In this document: positions 1 through 7,681 of the stretch, piece after piece
Numbering within the stretch: the stretch's first letter is position 1
How the letters are laid out: each line of letters begins with the position of its first letter
DNA from: Clostridiales bacterium
Lineage (GTDB): Bacteria; Bacillota; Clostridia; Oscillospirales; Oscillospiraceae
Length of the DNA stretch: 64,000 nt
Direction of reading: 5' to 3'
Assembly: GCA_012838345.1 (NCBI GenBank)
Contig: DUPK01000006.1
Span: forward strand, 1 to 64,000
Position numbers and translations under genes: made by a program
The notes under the pieces: generated by a model
The model's database searches: none
What the model saw: only the letters and a program-made list of their open reading frames with translations
What the model was told of the DNA's origin: nothing

Positions 1-431
1 GAGATGGCGCTTGCAAGCGTGCAGTATTCGGGTGTCCACGTCCTCGTCAGATGGTCGCTGTTTTCCTCCGTGCTGGGGGAGCTGACGGATTTGTAGGATG
101 AATAGCCCACATTATCGAAGGCAAGGCGCTTTTTCGAGCTTGCCGTCTCTATGAAAAGGCCTTCGGAAATGCCTGCGATATTGTCATAGTTCAAAAAGCC
201 GTCGAACATAAGCGCCTTTTTGTAGCCCGTGTATTTTCCATCATAGTAGTTTTGCAGGATAAGGTTGTAAAGGTTGTTTGCCATGGGGCCGATGGCCTTT
301 ATGTCGTCGGTGAGGCGCTCCAGCGCCGCGTCTATGGCGAGGTTGTCGGCGTTGAAGTCCGTGCGGGCAAAGGTGTCTGTGCCCAGCCATTGATTAAGGG
401 CAAAATTCGGTGTTTTATAGCTTGATGGCAT
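1..431 (-). CDS. Phage tail-appendage-like protein, C-terminal part cut by window edge
   Basis: The frame is open from an ATG at 431 to the left edge (143 residues seen) and has a good ribosome site, AGGAGG, upstream. The N-terminus (KTPNFALNQWLGTDTF, then DFNADNLAIDAAL) has the form typical of Firmicute prophage tail proteins that normally follow the DUF2313 gene at the distal end of a tail module. This supports a role as tail or baseplate appendage, but the C-terminal domain that would define it is outside the window. It is leftward like the structural operon at 4945-16847 but is separated from it by proC, pdxK and a FapA-like gene. It carries its own upstream inverted repeat at 485-506. 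Confidence 0.6.
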   Translation of the reverse strand, partial: MPSSYKTPNFALNQWLGTDTFARTDFNADNLAIDAALERLTDDIKAIGPMANNLYNLILQNYYDGKYTGYKKALMFDGFLNYDNIAGISEGLFIETASSKKRLAFDNVGYSSYKSVSSPSTEENSDHLTRTWTPEYCTLASAI

Positions 432-484
432 ATCGTTCCTCCTGTACGTTTTTGGGTTTCTGCAATAGGGAAAAGTGCCCCTAA

Positions 485-506
485 TTTTGCACGGATATGT
501 GCAAAA
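485..506. promoter_or_regulatory. Inverted repeat TTTTGCAC-N6-GTGCAAAA, putative operator, copy 1
   Basis: A perfect 8+8 inverted repeat with a 6-base spacer lies 54 bases upstream of the tail-appendage start at 431. On the leftward strand it is preceded by an A/T tract (AAAAATTATTTGTTTT). The same core with the same spacing and a near-identical tract occurs at 16885-16906 before the terminase operon, and I found no third copy. No T-run follows on the leftward strand, so a protein-binding site is more likely than a terminator. The regulator is not identified. Confidence 0.6.
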
Positions 507-688
507 AACAAATAATTTTTCGGATAATCGGCCCAAACAGGCGCCAAGCTATTGCAAAAGTGCGAAAAAGTGCGATAATTAAAATAGAGTATTATAGCTG
601 TTTGGAAAAGGCGCTGCCGGCATAAGCGTACCAACAGACAATTGGGTCAGGTTTGTTCAGCTTTGTAAAAGGAAAAAGGAGAAGAGAT

Positions 689-2131
689 ATGGATATATTT
701 AGGGAAACACCTGATCTTGTAAACGGTGCACCCGACAACTCAGTCATAGCGCCTGAACCTGTGGACAGCGTTATTAATGTGACAATCGCAGACGATGGGT
801 TCAGGGCTTACATAAATATTGAGCCTCCCCACAATGGCGGGGCTCCCCCGACATTCGAGGCACTTCAGCTAGCGCTCGCCGCTCAGGATGTCACCTACAA
901 CGTTGACATGGAAAGGCTAAAAAGGCTGGCGGAAGACCCCGTTTACAATCAGAACATTCTAATTGCAAGCGGCCGGGCTCCGGTCGACGGAATAGACGGG
1001 GCTCTGAATTTCCACATCGAAACCGAGAAAAAAGAGCTCAAGCCCAAGGTCGGCTCCGACGGCAGAGCCGACTATTACGACCTCGGCATCGTAGAAAACG
1101 TTACCCGTGGGCAGGTTCTGTGCACGATAGTGCCGCCCACCGAGGGCAGTCCCGGCATTACCGTGCAGGGAAGAGAGATTCCCCAGAGAGCGGGCAGGGC
1201 CGCCCAGCCCCCCGTGGGCAGGAATACCGAGCTGAGCGCCGACGGAAAGGCCGTCGTTTCAAAAATTGACGGGCAGGTGGAGTTTGACGGGCGCAGAATC
1301 AATGTGACAGAGACGCTCTACATTAAGGGAAACGTCGATTTTTCCACCGGCAACATCAGCGCTAACGGTAACGTGGTGATACAGGGTGCGGTGTTGTCGG
1401 GCTTTAAGGTCGAGGCCACAGGAAACCTAGAGATTAGGGGAGTCGTCGAAAACGCGCAGGTGAGGGCCGGCGGGAACATAAAACTGCAAAGCGGCATCAT
1501 CGGCAGCTCGCTTTACTGCGGCGGCGAGCTTAAGTGCCGCTATATCGAAAACAGCGCGATTTTCGCCAAAAAGGACATAAGGGCAGAATCCATTATCAAC
1601 AGTGACGTTAAATGCGGAAAAAGCATAAGGGTCAGCGGCTCGATAGCGAAAATCATCGGCGGAAGCTGCTTTGCTGGCCAGGACATAGAGGCACGCACAA
1701 TCGGCTCGATCTCGCATGTGAAGACAAATCTTGAGATTGGCACCGACGAAATGGTCATAGAGCGCCAGCAGGAGCTCAAGGCAAAGATTGCCGAGCTTGA
1801 GGAGACCAATAAAAAGCTGGTTTCCATTATTTCAACGCTATGCCAGCTTGAAGCGGCAAACCGACTCAGCGCCGAAAACAAGCAGATACTTGACAGCGCT
1901 AACTACAGCTATAATGCCAATAACGCGATAATTGAAGATGCCAGGAAAGAGCTGGACGAGATAAACCAGGCGATTAAAGAAAAGGGCAAGGGCCGCGTTA
2001 TCTGCACCGGGGGGATTTACCCCGGCGTAAGGGTTGAAATCAGCGGCGCCTGTCTGAACATAACCGAACTGAGGCACAATGTGATGCTTTATGTCAAGGA
2101 CGGGGAGATAACCATAGGCTCCGTCCGCTGA
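689..2131 (+). CDS. FapA-like DUF342 polymer-forming protein
   Basis: This 480-residue protein matches the DUF342/FapA family: an N-terminal alpha/beta portion, then a long run of short beta repeats rich in GN, GG and NV-type turns (about residues 205-350) that form a right-handed beta helix, then a coiled coil (about 360-430) and a C-terminal beta tail. Family members are cytoplasmic; their role is poorly known, and one is linked to flagellar or cell-envelope assembly. The ATG at 689 is chosen because AAGGAGAAGAGAT precedes it; an upstream TTG has no such site. It sits alone, antisense to the phage genes on either side, with a terminator at 2282-2306. Confidence 0.75.
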   Translation: MDIFRETPDLVNGAPDNSVIAPEPVDSVINVTIADDGFRAYINIEPPHNGGAPPTFEALQLALAAQDVTYNVDMERLKRLAEDPVYNQNILIASGRAPVDGIDGALNFHIETEKKELKPKVGSDGRADYYDLGIVENVTRGQVLCTIVPPTEGSPGITVQGREIPQRAGRAAQPPVGRNTELSADGKAVVSKIDGQVEFDGRRINVTETLYIKGNVDFSTGNISANGNVVIQGAVLSGFKVEATGNLEIRGVVENAQVRAGGNIKLQSGIIGSSLYCGGELKCRYIENSAIFAKKDIRAESIINSDVKCGKSIRVSGSIAKIIGGSCFAGQDIEARTIGSISHVKTNLEIGTDEMVIERQQELKAKIAELEETNKKLVSIISTLCQLEAANRLSAENKQILDSANYSYNANNAIIEDARKELDEINQAIKEKGKGRVICTGGIYPGVRVEISGACLNITELRHNVMLYVKDGEITIGSVR

Positions 2132-2447
2132 AAACCCGTTGTCTATAGCTCCCCGCAAGCGCCAGGGGCTTCAAGCAAAAAGCTTTCCGCGCTTTAGAAA
2201 ATCTAAGCCCGGGGCGAACACTCCCGTTAGAGGTTCCCTGTAGGGCAGTAGCTTTTGTCCAATCGAAAAACTTTCAACAAAAACGCCTCTTCAGGGGCGT
2301 TTTTTGTTTAAACTGAGTTTAACAGGGCGGCGAAAGCAAAACTGACCCCGTAAAAAATATTCAAACTGGTAATTTTAATATTGTCAGTTATCGTGTATCA
2401 TATTCCCATATATCCCATATGCAAAAAGGTTTCAATGGAGGAGAACT
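2132..2447. other. Intergenic region with terminator and possible small RNA
   Basis: No gene is supported. The first 150 bases contain several short complementary stretches and end in the terminator at 2282-2306. That arrangement could be a long 3' untranslated region or a small RNA of about 170 nt, but no known RNA family is recognised. The right end holds the leader of the pyridoxal kinase gene with its ribosome site GGAGGAGAAC. Confidence 0.35.
2282..2306 (+). terminator. Intrinsic terminator after FapA-like gene
   Basis: AACGCC pairs with GGCGTT around a short loop and is followed by TTTTT, a standard intrinsic terminator on the plus strand. Confidence 0.8.
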
Positions 2448-3299
2448 ATGGAAAGACAAAAACGTGCGCTGGCAATCCACGACATATCCTGCGTGGGCCG
2501 TTGCTCGCTCACGGTCGCACTGCCGATAATCTCAGCGGCGGGCGTGGACACGGGTGTCCTGCCGACCTCGATACTTTCGACTCACACCGGAGGCTTTGAG
2601 GGCTACACCTTCCGTGACCTGACCGAGGACCTGATACCGATAGCAAACCACTGGAAATCACTGAAGCTCAGATTCGACGCGCTTTACAGCGGTTTTCTCG
2701 GCTCTTTCGAGCAGATTGACCTCGTAGCGCAGATTTTCGACGATTTCAGGACACAGGACACGCTGATTATGGTCGACCCCGTGATGGCCGACAACGGCGT
2801 GCTCTACTCGATATACTCGCCCGAGATGGCAAAGGGCATGGCAAAGCTCTGCGCAAAGGCGGACATAGTCGTCCCGAACCTCACCGAGGCCGCCTTCATA
2901 CTCGATGAGCCTTACAGAGGCGAAAAGCTCACGCCCGCGGAAGTCGGGGAGATAGTCAAAAAGCTCGTCGCCCTCGGCCCGAAGCAGGCGGTGCTCACCG
3001 GAATATCCTTCACCGAGGGAAGGCTCGGGGCAGTCTGCTATGACAAAGAACAGGGCGAGATGTCCTACTTCGACGGGGAGCTTATCGAGGGCTACTACCA
3101 CGGTACGGGCGACGTATTCGGCAGCGCCCTGCTGGGCGGCCTGCTCAGCGGGATGAGCCTTGAGCGCGCGACCAAGCTGGCAGTGGACTACACGAACCTG
3201 AGCATTGTTATGACAAAGCAACTTAATCAGGAAAGGCGCTACGGCGTCTGCTTCGAGCGCGCCCTGCCCTTCTATATAAAGGAGCTGGGGCTGGGCTGA
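2448..3299 (+). CDS. pdxK: Pyridoxamine/pyridoxal kinase
   Basis: This 283-residue protein is a PfkB-type (ribokinase fold) vitamin B6 kinase that phosphorylates pyridoxal or pyridoxamine with ATP. Seen in the sequence are the N-terminal HDISCVGRCSL segment, the substrate-side motif VDPVMADNG, and the phosphate-transfer motif GTGDVFG near residue 223, in which the Asp is the catalytic base. Length fits the pdxK/pdxY family. A strong ribosome site, GGAGGAGAAC, precedes the ATG. ThiD-type hydroxymethylpyrimidine kinase is a related alternative, but the N-terminus fits B6 kinases of Clostridia better. It lies between two phage-like genes that run the other way. Confidence 0.85.
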   Translation: MERQKRALAIHDISCVGRCSLTVALPIISAAGVDTGVLPTSILSTHTGGFEGYTFRDLTEDLIPIANHWKSLKLRFDALYSGFLGSFEQIDLVAQIFDDFRTQDTLIMVDPVMADNGVLYSIYSPEMAKGMAKLCAKADIVVPNLTEAAFILDEPYRGEKLTPAEVGEIVKKLVALGPKQAVLTGISFTEGRLGAVCYDKEQGEMSYFDGELIEGYYHGTGDVFGSALLGGLLSGMSLERATKLAVDYTNLSIVMTKQLNQERRYGVCFERALPFYIKELGLG

Positions 3300-3439
3300 G
3301 AGAGGCCGCGTCCCCTGATTATCCCGCGTAAAGCGCCGCCCGGCGGATGCAATAAACCGGTATAGCGCACCGGTTGCGTGATAACAGACATAAGAAGATG
3401 GTATGAGGGGGAGGGGATATTATCTCTCTTTCCTTTAGA

Positions 3440-3468
3440 CCAAGAGGGGGGCTGTTCCCCCCTCTTGG
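3440..3468. terminator. Long perfect hairpin after pdxK
   Basis: CCAAGAGGGGGG and CCCCCCTCTTGG form a perfect 12-bp stem around a 5-base loop. There is no real T-run on either side, so it is a weak terminator or an mRNA end-stabilising structure at the end of the pdxK transcript. Confidence 0.5.
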
Positions 3469-3511
3469 CACTTTATTGGCAGGATGAAAGGGATAGGCAG
3501 GCCCTTTGCGA

Positions 3512-3552
3512 AAAATAAAACGCGGGGAGCCTTTTGGCCCCCCGCGTTTTTA
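3512..3552. terminator. Bidirectional terminator between pdxK and lysis-type gene
   Basis: CGCGGGGaGCC pairs with GGCcCCCCGCG. It is followed by TTTTTA on the plus strand and by TTTTATTTTT on the minus strand, so it can stop the rightward pdxK transcript and the leftward XhlA-like gene. Confidence 0.85.
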
Positions 3553-3861
3553 TCATTTCAGCACTACAAGGGCCGCGAGTACCGCCACCACCAGCCATTG
3601 CAGCGCCGTGTTTACTATGGTTTCCCAGCGTTTTGCGGGCTTTCCTCTGAGTTCGTCTACGACAGCCTCCACCTTTTCGAGCTTTGCTAGGATATTCGTA
3701 TACTGGACTTCTGTTCTCACTTTGGCCTCGCTCATTTCTTCAAGTCGTGAGAATATTTCCTTATGCGTTGCCTCGTTCCGCTCGGCGTCGCGTTCAAGCA
3801 TCATAAGTTTCTGTGACATAACCGCAATTTCCTGGTCTTTTGTGCAGCTTTCACAGGGCAA
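3553..3861 (-). CDS. XhlA-type phage hemolysin/holin-associated protein
   Basis: The 102-residue product has a CESC motif at its start, a central heptad-rich coiled coil (about residues 10-75) and a single C-terminal membrane helix preceded by GKPAKRWET. This layout matches the XhlA (phage hemolysin) family, which works with holins and endolysins in PBSX-type lysis. The TTG at 3861 is selected because AAAGGGGG lies just upstream. The gene is leftward, in the place where a lysis gene would follow a phage tail module. It is however separated from that module by the rightward proC gene. No endolysin is visible in the window. Confidence 0.65.
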   Translation of the reverse strand: MPCESCTKDQEIAVMSQKLMMLERDAERNEATHKEIFSRLEEMSEAKVRTEVQYTNILAKLEKVEAVVDELRGKPAKRWETIVNTALQWLVVAVLAALVVLK

Positions 3862-3944
3862 AGTTATACCCCCTTTTAAAGCGGGAAATCCCGACCTGGC
3901 CCGAAGCCGGGACATTAGATTTGTCGGGTATACCCTCAAAACTC

Positions 3945-3973
3945 TTTATTTTTATCAAAAAACGGATTATAAT
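3945..3973 (+). promoter_or_regulatory. Probable proC promoter
   Basis: A perfect -10 TATAAT lies at 3968-3973, 27 bases before the proC ATG, with a weak -35 (TTTATT) at 17-base spacing. Confidence 0.5.
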
Positions 3974-4000
3974 GCTCAAAAAGGTAAGAGAGGTGTCTCA

Positions 4001-4828
4001 ATGGATTTGACCGCAGCATTTATAGGCTCGGGCAATATGGGCGGAGCCGTCATCCGGGCAGCGGCTCGCGCCGTCGAGCCGTGCAAAATCATAATAACCG
4101 ATTACGAGCCCGAAAAGGCGAAGGCTCTGTCCGGGGAGCTGGGCTGTCTCTGGTCTCCCGACAACCTTGAAGCGGCGCGGAGAGCAAAGTTCGTCGTATT
4201 GTGCGTAAAGCCCCAGGTTCTCCCCGGCGTTTTGGCTCCGCTCGTTCCCATTTTACGCGAGGCCGAGCAAAGCGGTGAGAGGAAGGTACTTGTGTCCATC
4301 GCCGCAGGTATTACAATAGAGAAGCTGCGCTCCATCACAGGCTCGGGCACCCAGCCAATAGTCCGCATAATGCCGAACACGCCCGCTCTCATAGGGAAGG
4401 GGCTTATGATACTGACAAGCGACGGCAGCGCCTCCGAAAAGGAGATGGAGGAGCTTGAGGAAATGGTAAGGGCCTGCGGCGAGGTCACGCGGCTTGAGGA
4501 GAGCCTTTTTGACCAGGCTACGGTCGTCGCAAGCTGCAGCCCCGCCTACGCATATATGTTTATAGAAGCGCTGGTCAAGGCCGGGGAAATTCTGGGCCTT
4601 GACGCCGAAACCGCGCTCTTTTACGCGGCGCAGTCCATGCTCGGCTCCGCCGCCATGGTGCTGGAGACGAAAAAATCCCCAAAGGAGCTTTGCGATATGG
4701 TCTGCTCGCCCGGCGGCTCGACGATTGCGGGTGTGGAGGTCCTTCGCGAAAAGGGCCTGTACGAGCTGATTTACAAGGCTGCAAACGCTTCGTATAAACG
4801 CAATATCGAGCTTGGAAAACTCAGCTAG
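4001..4828 (+). CDS. proC: Pyrroline-5-carboxylate reductase
   Basis: This 275-residue enzyme catalyses the last step of proline synthesis, the NAD(P)H reduction of pyrroline-5-carboxylate. The N-terminal Rossmann motif FIGSGNMGGA, the motif IVRIMPNTPALIGKG in the middle, and the C-terminal dimerisation segment CSPGGSTIAGVEVL are all present, and the length is normal. The ATG at 4001 follows AAGAGAGG and fits the family's usual start. It stands alone between two leftward phage-like genes. Confidence 0.95.
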   Translation: MDLTAAFIGSGNMGGAVIRAAARAVEPCKIIITDYEPEKAKALSGELGCLWSPDNLEAARRAKFVVLCVKPQVLPGVLAPLVPILREAEQSGERKVLVSIAAGITIEKLRSITGSGTQPIVRIMPNTPALIGKGLMILTSDGSASEKEMEELEEMVRACGEVTRLEESLFDQATVVASCSPAYAYMFIEALVKAGEILGLDAETALFYAAQSMLGSAAMVLETKKSPKELCDMVCSPGGSTIAGVEVLREKGLYELIYKAANASYKRNIELGKLS

Positions 4829-4842
4829 GTTAAAAAGGTTTA

Positions 4843-4870
4843 AAACCGCCGGTGTTCCGGCGGTTTTTTA
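4843..4870 (+). terminator. proC intrinsic terminator
   Basis: AAACCGCCGG and CCGGCGGTTT form a 10-bp stem around TGTT, and the stem runs into a T-tract. Confidence 0.9.
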
Positions 4871-4944
4871 CTTTTTGAGGTGCTATCCGCCGCCGGGTGC
4901 TCAGTCGGCCTTGCCGGACCGCTCTTAGCCGGCTCATGCCTGAT

Positions 4945-5142
4945 TTAATTTATATCCCTTTGCCTTAAGGCCCTCGCCGCCCTGTCCACGCCATCAAGCA
5001 CGGCTGATATTCTCTCGCTTCTTTTTTCCGCGTCCTTTTCCTCAAGCTCGATTCGGGCGATTTCAAGCAGCGCTTCCTGCCTTAAGTCCGACTCTTCCTT
5101 TTCATATTTCACAAGGCCCTGGCGAATGACTCGCTTTATCAT
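4945..5142 (-). CDS. Small charged protein, last gene of phage structural operon
   Basis: The 65-residue product is very rich in Lys, Arg and Glu and is probably entirely helical (KYEKEESDLRQEALLEIARI). No family is recognised. It begins 13 bases after the DUF2313 gene behind AGAGGGGAT, so it belongs to the same leftward operon. No membrane segment is seen, which argues against a holin. Size and position suggest a small phage accessory or a coiled-coil tail component, but that is only inference. Confidence 0.55.
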   Translation of the reverse strand: MIKRVIRQGLVKYEKEESDLRQEALLEIARIELEEKDAEKRSERISAVLDGVDRAARALRQRDIN

Positions 5143-5155
5143 TTGTTATCCCCTC

Positions 5156-5722
5156 TCACAAATAGGTTTCAAGCTGCGCCCAGGAAAGATGTAGGTCTTC
5201 AATCTCGTCCCAGGTCGCAAAATGCTGCTCAAGATAGTCCCACTGCGTGTATACAAAGAAGTATTCTATTTCAAGATGGCAGGGGATTATCTGCTCTATA
5301 GCCGCCCGAAGCTGCTCGAAGCTCTCCGGTATCCCCCTCGTGCCCGGAAAGCTCACGGTTACGGTCAAGGGCCTTGCGCACTCCGCGGCCTCGGCGGCTA
5401 TGCCGCAGCCGCAGAGGGTTGCGTTTATCGCATCCAGGGTGAAGGACGCCCCGTCCATGCGGAGAAGCCCCACAAGAGCGTTTCTCCTCTCCCCGATGCT
5501 GCGGTAGGCGGGCTTTAGCGGCAGGAGCTTTTCGTAATTTGTGAGCCCATAGCTTTCGGCGGTAGTCAAAAAGAGCTCATGCTCAAGCTCGCTCAGGACC
5601 TCGTGCACACCGTCAAGCCCCCTACCGAGAGCCGAAATCTCCCCGCCAGAAACGCCTCCCTCGGTCCGGTAGATGCCGAGCGGCTTTAGTAATTCTCTTA
5701 AATACTCGGCGTACATAGTCAT
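5156..5722 (-). CDS. DUF2313 (YmfQ/XkdU-like) phage tail protein
   Basis: The 188-residue product resembles the DUF2313 family of contractile-tail phages, which connects the baseplate to the tail fibre region. The supporting pieces are an N-terminal helix-rich segment (MYAEYLRELLKPLGIY), the family-like stretch TNYEKLLPLKPAYRSIGERRNALVGLL and a C-terminal acidic-aromatic end. The ATG at 5722 overlaps the TGA of the baseplate J gene (ATGA), which indicates translational coupling. In ordinary phages a tail-fibre gene follows; here a 65-residue gene follows and the appendage gene is 4.5 kb away. Confidence 0.75.
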   Translation of the reverse strand: MTMYAEYLRELLKPLGIYRTEGGVSGGEISALGRGLDGVHEVLSELEHELFLTTAESYGLTNYEKLLPLKPAYRSIGERRNALVGLLRMDGASFTLDAINATLCGCGIAAEAAECARPLTVTVSFPGTRGIPESFEQLRAAIEQIIPCHLEIEYFFVYTQWDYLEQHFATWDEIEDLHLSWAQLETYL

Positions 5723-6777
5723 GCACCCATGGCGCTAAGCGTCAGCGTACCCATCACCGGAAGCTCCCCGCTTTGGACGGAGATGTCGGAGTCAGGCGCC
5801 GTTATGCGGTAGTTTTTTACGCCCTTTGCGCTGAAGATTACCTGCCCGAGCTCCGCCAGCAGGACGTTTTTGCCGAGCAGCTCGCCGCTGAAGAATTTGC
5901 CGAGCGCCGCGCTAACGCTCGCCATGGTCTCCTCCGGCGTGTGGTTTTCGCCCGGTTCTATTTCCACGCTTAAATCTACCGGCACGGCAACAGGCGCGGA
6001 CACGCGGATGTCCACGCAGAGTTCGCGCAGGGAATTGAGCTGCGCCCTAATTTCCTCGAGCAGGGGCTCCGAGGGCATACCGCTGTCGGAGGCGGCCACA
6101 ATGTCGAGCGTGCCGAGCCCTCTTGCTCTGGGAAAGAGGTTTACAGCGGCGACGCCCGGTATGTTTAGCGCCTCCTGCTCGTAAAAGGAGGCGTTTGCCC
6201 CGTTCGGAAGCCTCTTGTAGCTTGAAAGTATGCGCTCTCTCAGCTTTTCGTCGCTCTCCCTGTCCGCGCCGCCCGAGAAAGCTACGCTGTTGCTGCAGGC
6301 GGAAACCCCTACGGGCGGCAGAGCCATATAAATCACCGTGCCCGGCGGCACGTTGTAGGCGCCGCCGGTGTCCGCCGCCCTGGCCCCGACCGTGCAGCTT
6401 GTCTCGCCGGCGGGGATAATCCCCTCCTCGGTGGTCTCAAAGCGCAGGCCCGTGGCCGTCAGGCAGACGGTCCCTAAGGGCACTGTCAGGTCCTGCGAAA
6501 GCGGCGCGGAGAGCATAAACTCAATGCTCCCGACCGCCTTTGCCGCACCCTCGCGCTTTAGTCCCCTCGACTCGGCGTGGCGGTCTAAATACTCGCCCTC
6601 GGCGGTCTGTGGGAAGGCCATGCGCATAAGCCAGTCGGCGTAGACGTAGAGGGAATAGATTTCCGTCGCCGAGGCGTAGAGCCTGAGAGCCATGTCCCCG
6701 CTCTCGTGCACCGCGATTCCGCTTTCCGCGGTGAACGCCGCGGCCATGTCGTTGTATATCTCGCTTATCGTTTTCAT
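5719..6777 (-). CDS. Baseplate J-like protein (XkdT family)
   Basis: This 352-residue protein is a baseplate wedge protein of the Mu gp47/XkdT/baseplate J family, which joins the central hub to the periphery of a contractile tail. Typical stretches are GEYLDRHAESRGLKREGA near the N-terminus, the AADTGGAYNVPPGTV core, and SDEKLRERILSSYKRLPNGANASFY in the middle. The ATG at 6777 is selected because GGAGGTTTGG precedes it. It overlaps the DUF2313 gene by 4 bases. A 197-base gap with a strong hairpin separates it from the gene before it. Confidence 0.85.
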   Translation of the reverse strand: MKTISEIYNDMAAAFTAESGIAVHESGDMALRLYASATEIYSLYVYADWLMRMAFPQTAEGEYLDRHAESRGLKREGAAKAVGSIEFMLSAPLSQDLTVPLGTVCLTATGLRFETTEEGIIPAGETSCTVGARAADTGGAYNVPPGTVIYMALPPVGVSACSNSVAFSGGADRESDEKLRERILSSYKRLPNGANASFYEQEALNIPGVAAVNLFPRARGLGTLDIVAASDSGMPSEPLLEEIRAQLNSLRELCVDIRVSAPVAVPVDLSVEIEPGENHTPEETMASVSAALGKFFSGELLGKNVLLAELGQVIFSAKGVKNYRITAPDSDISVQSGELPVMGTLTLSAMGA

Positions 6778-6888
6778 CCAAACCTCCATTCTGCCGCTTC
6801 CGCTCCGGCAAACCTGTAGAGAATCTCGCTTAGAAAAGCTTTTTTCCCGAATGTGCGGGCATGAGCGGCATGCGGTATGCGCTTATTT

Positions 6889-6927
6889 GTAAGGAGCTTT
6901 GTGCCCGATATAGGCAAAGCTCCTTAC
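6889..6927. repeat. 13-bp perfect inverted repeat in operon gap
   Basis: GTAAGGAGCTTTG and CAAAGCTCCTTAC form a perfect 13-bp stem around a 13-base loop. It lies inside the noncoding gap (6778-6974) between the gp25-like and baseplate J genes. The stem contains AGGAG but no gene starts there, and no T-run follows. It could be an RNA processing site or the scar of a rearrangement. Confidence 0.6.
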
Positions 6928-6974
6928 ACAGGCGGACTATCCTGCTTAAAAGGCGGAAAAAGCCGGCACCCGCC

Positions 6975-7316
6975 CTATATGCTCAGCGCGAGGTCAAGGT
7001 CGTCGCCCTTGTAGCGCAGCGTGAGCGCGACTCTAAGCTCTCCGCCCGCCTCGGAGACGCCCACTGAGCTTATCGCAACCTCGGGCTCGCCGGCGAGGGC
7101 CTCGGCGACATAGGCTTCGCAAAGCGCCGCGCGCTCGCTTGTTTTAACCTCCGGCAAAAGGTGCAGCCTGCTGCCGAAGTCCGGCATCGGAGCAAAGCTC
7201 CCTCGCCTTGCCGCGAGCTTCATAAGCACGCGCTGCAAAATCTCGGCGGCGCCGGAAACCGTGTCTAGCCTTCCGTCGGTTACGGCGTAGTCGCCGCCGC
7301 TGAGCTTAAGTTCCAT
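6975..7316 (-). CDS. gp25/DUF2634-like baseplate wedge protein
   Basis: The 113-residue product has the layout of small gp25-like (DUF2634, XkdS or gp46-type) baseplate proteins: a start of the form GGDYAVTDGRLDTVSGAAEI, the conserved-looking ARRGSFAPMPDFGSRLHLLPE, and a C-terminal beta strand pair. These proteins sit in the baseplate wedge beside baseplate J and initiate sheath assembly in contractile tails. Several ATGs lie close together (7325, 7322, 7316); 7316 has the best spacing from GGGG. It overlaps the spike gene by 11 bases. A contractile-type baseplate gene without an obvious sheath gene is notable. Confidence 0.7.
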   Translation of the reverse strand: MELKLSGGDYAVTDGRLDTVSGAAEILQRVLMKLAARRGSFAPMPDFGSRLHLLPEVKTSERAALCEAYVAEALAGEPEVAISSVGVSEAGGELRVALTLRYKGDDLDLALSI

Positions 7317-7677
7317 GGTCATCATCCCCGGCATCGGAAAGGGGAACTCCGTTTATGTAAACCTCGCCGCATATAAGCACTCTGCCGTCGTTTTTTAGGT
7401 GGATGGACGCGCCGCCCGAGTAAATCAGCACCTCGCCGCTTTCAAGCGTTTCCTGGGGATTAGATAGGGCGGATATGACGCGCGAGGCGCCGTCCGCGCA
7501 TTTTATGACCAAAACATCGTCGCCGAACTTCGGGCGCCAGGCATAGCCGCCGGGCGCGCAGACGGGGAGATTTCTCTTTTCGGTCTCGGTAAATACGCTG
7601 GCTCCGCCCGTCGCGGTACCGACCTCGGCCGGCGGCGGGGCATTTTTCCTTGTCGCAGCCTTTTCAGACAGCCACAT
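7306..7677 (-). CDS. Baseplate spike-like protein (Mu gp45/gpV type)
   Basis: The 123-residue product has an OB-like N-terminal half (KFGDDVLVIKCADGASRVISAL) and then short beta-helix-like repeats (GEVLIYSGGASIHLKNDGRVLICGEVYINGVPL in pieces), the form of the central membrane-piercing spike of Mu-like and P2-like baseplates. It is shorter than usual spikes, and the C-terminal tip is simple (DAGDDDHGT, acidic with His). AAGGAGTGAG precedes the ATG. It lies between the hub gene and the gp25-like gene, as expected for this role. Confidence 0.65.
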   Translation of the reverse strand: MWLSEKAATRKNAPPPAEVGTATGGASVFTETEKRNLPVCAPGGYAWRPKFGDDVLVIKCADGASRVISALSNPQETLESGEVLIYSGGASIHLKNDGRVLICGEVYINGVPLSDAGDDDHGT

Positions 7678-7681
7678 AGGC

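Noticed and set aside
2135..2307. 6S RNA
   Set aside because: No convincing closing stem or central bubble could be drawn.
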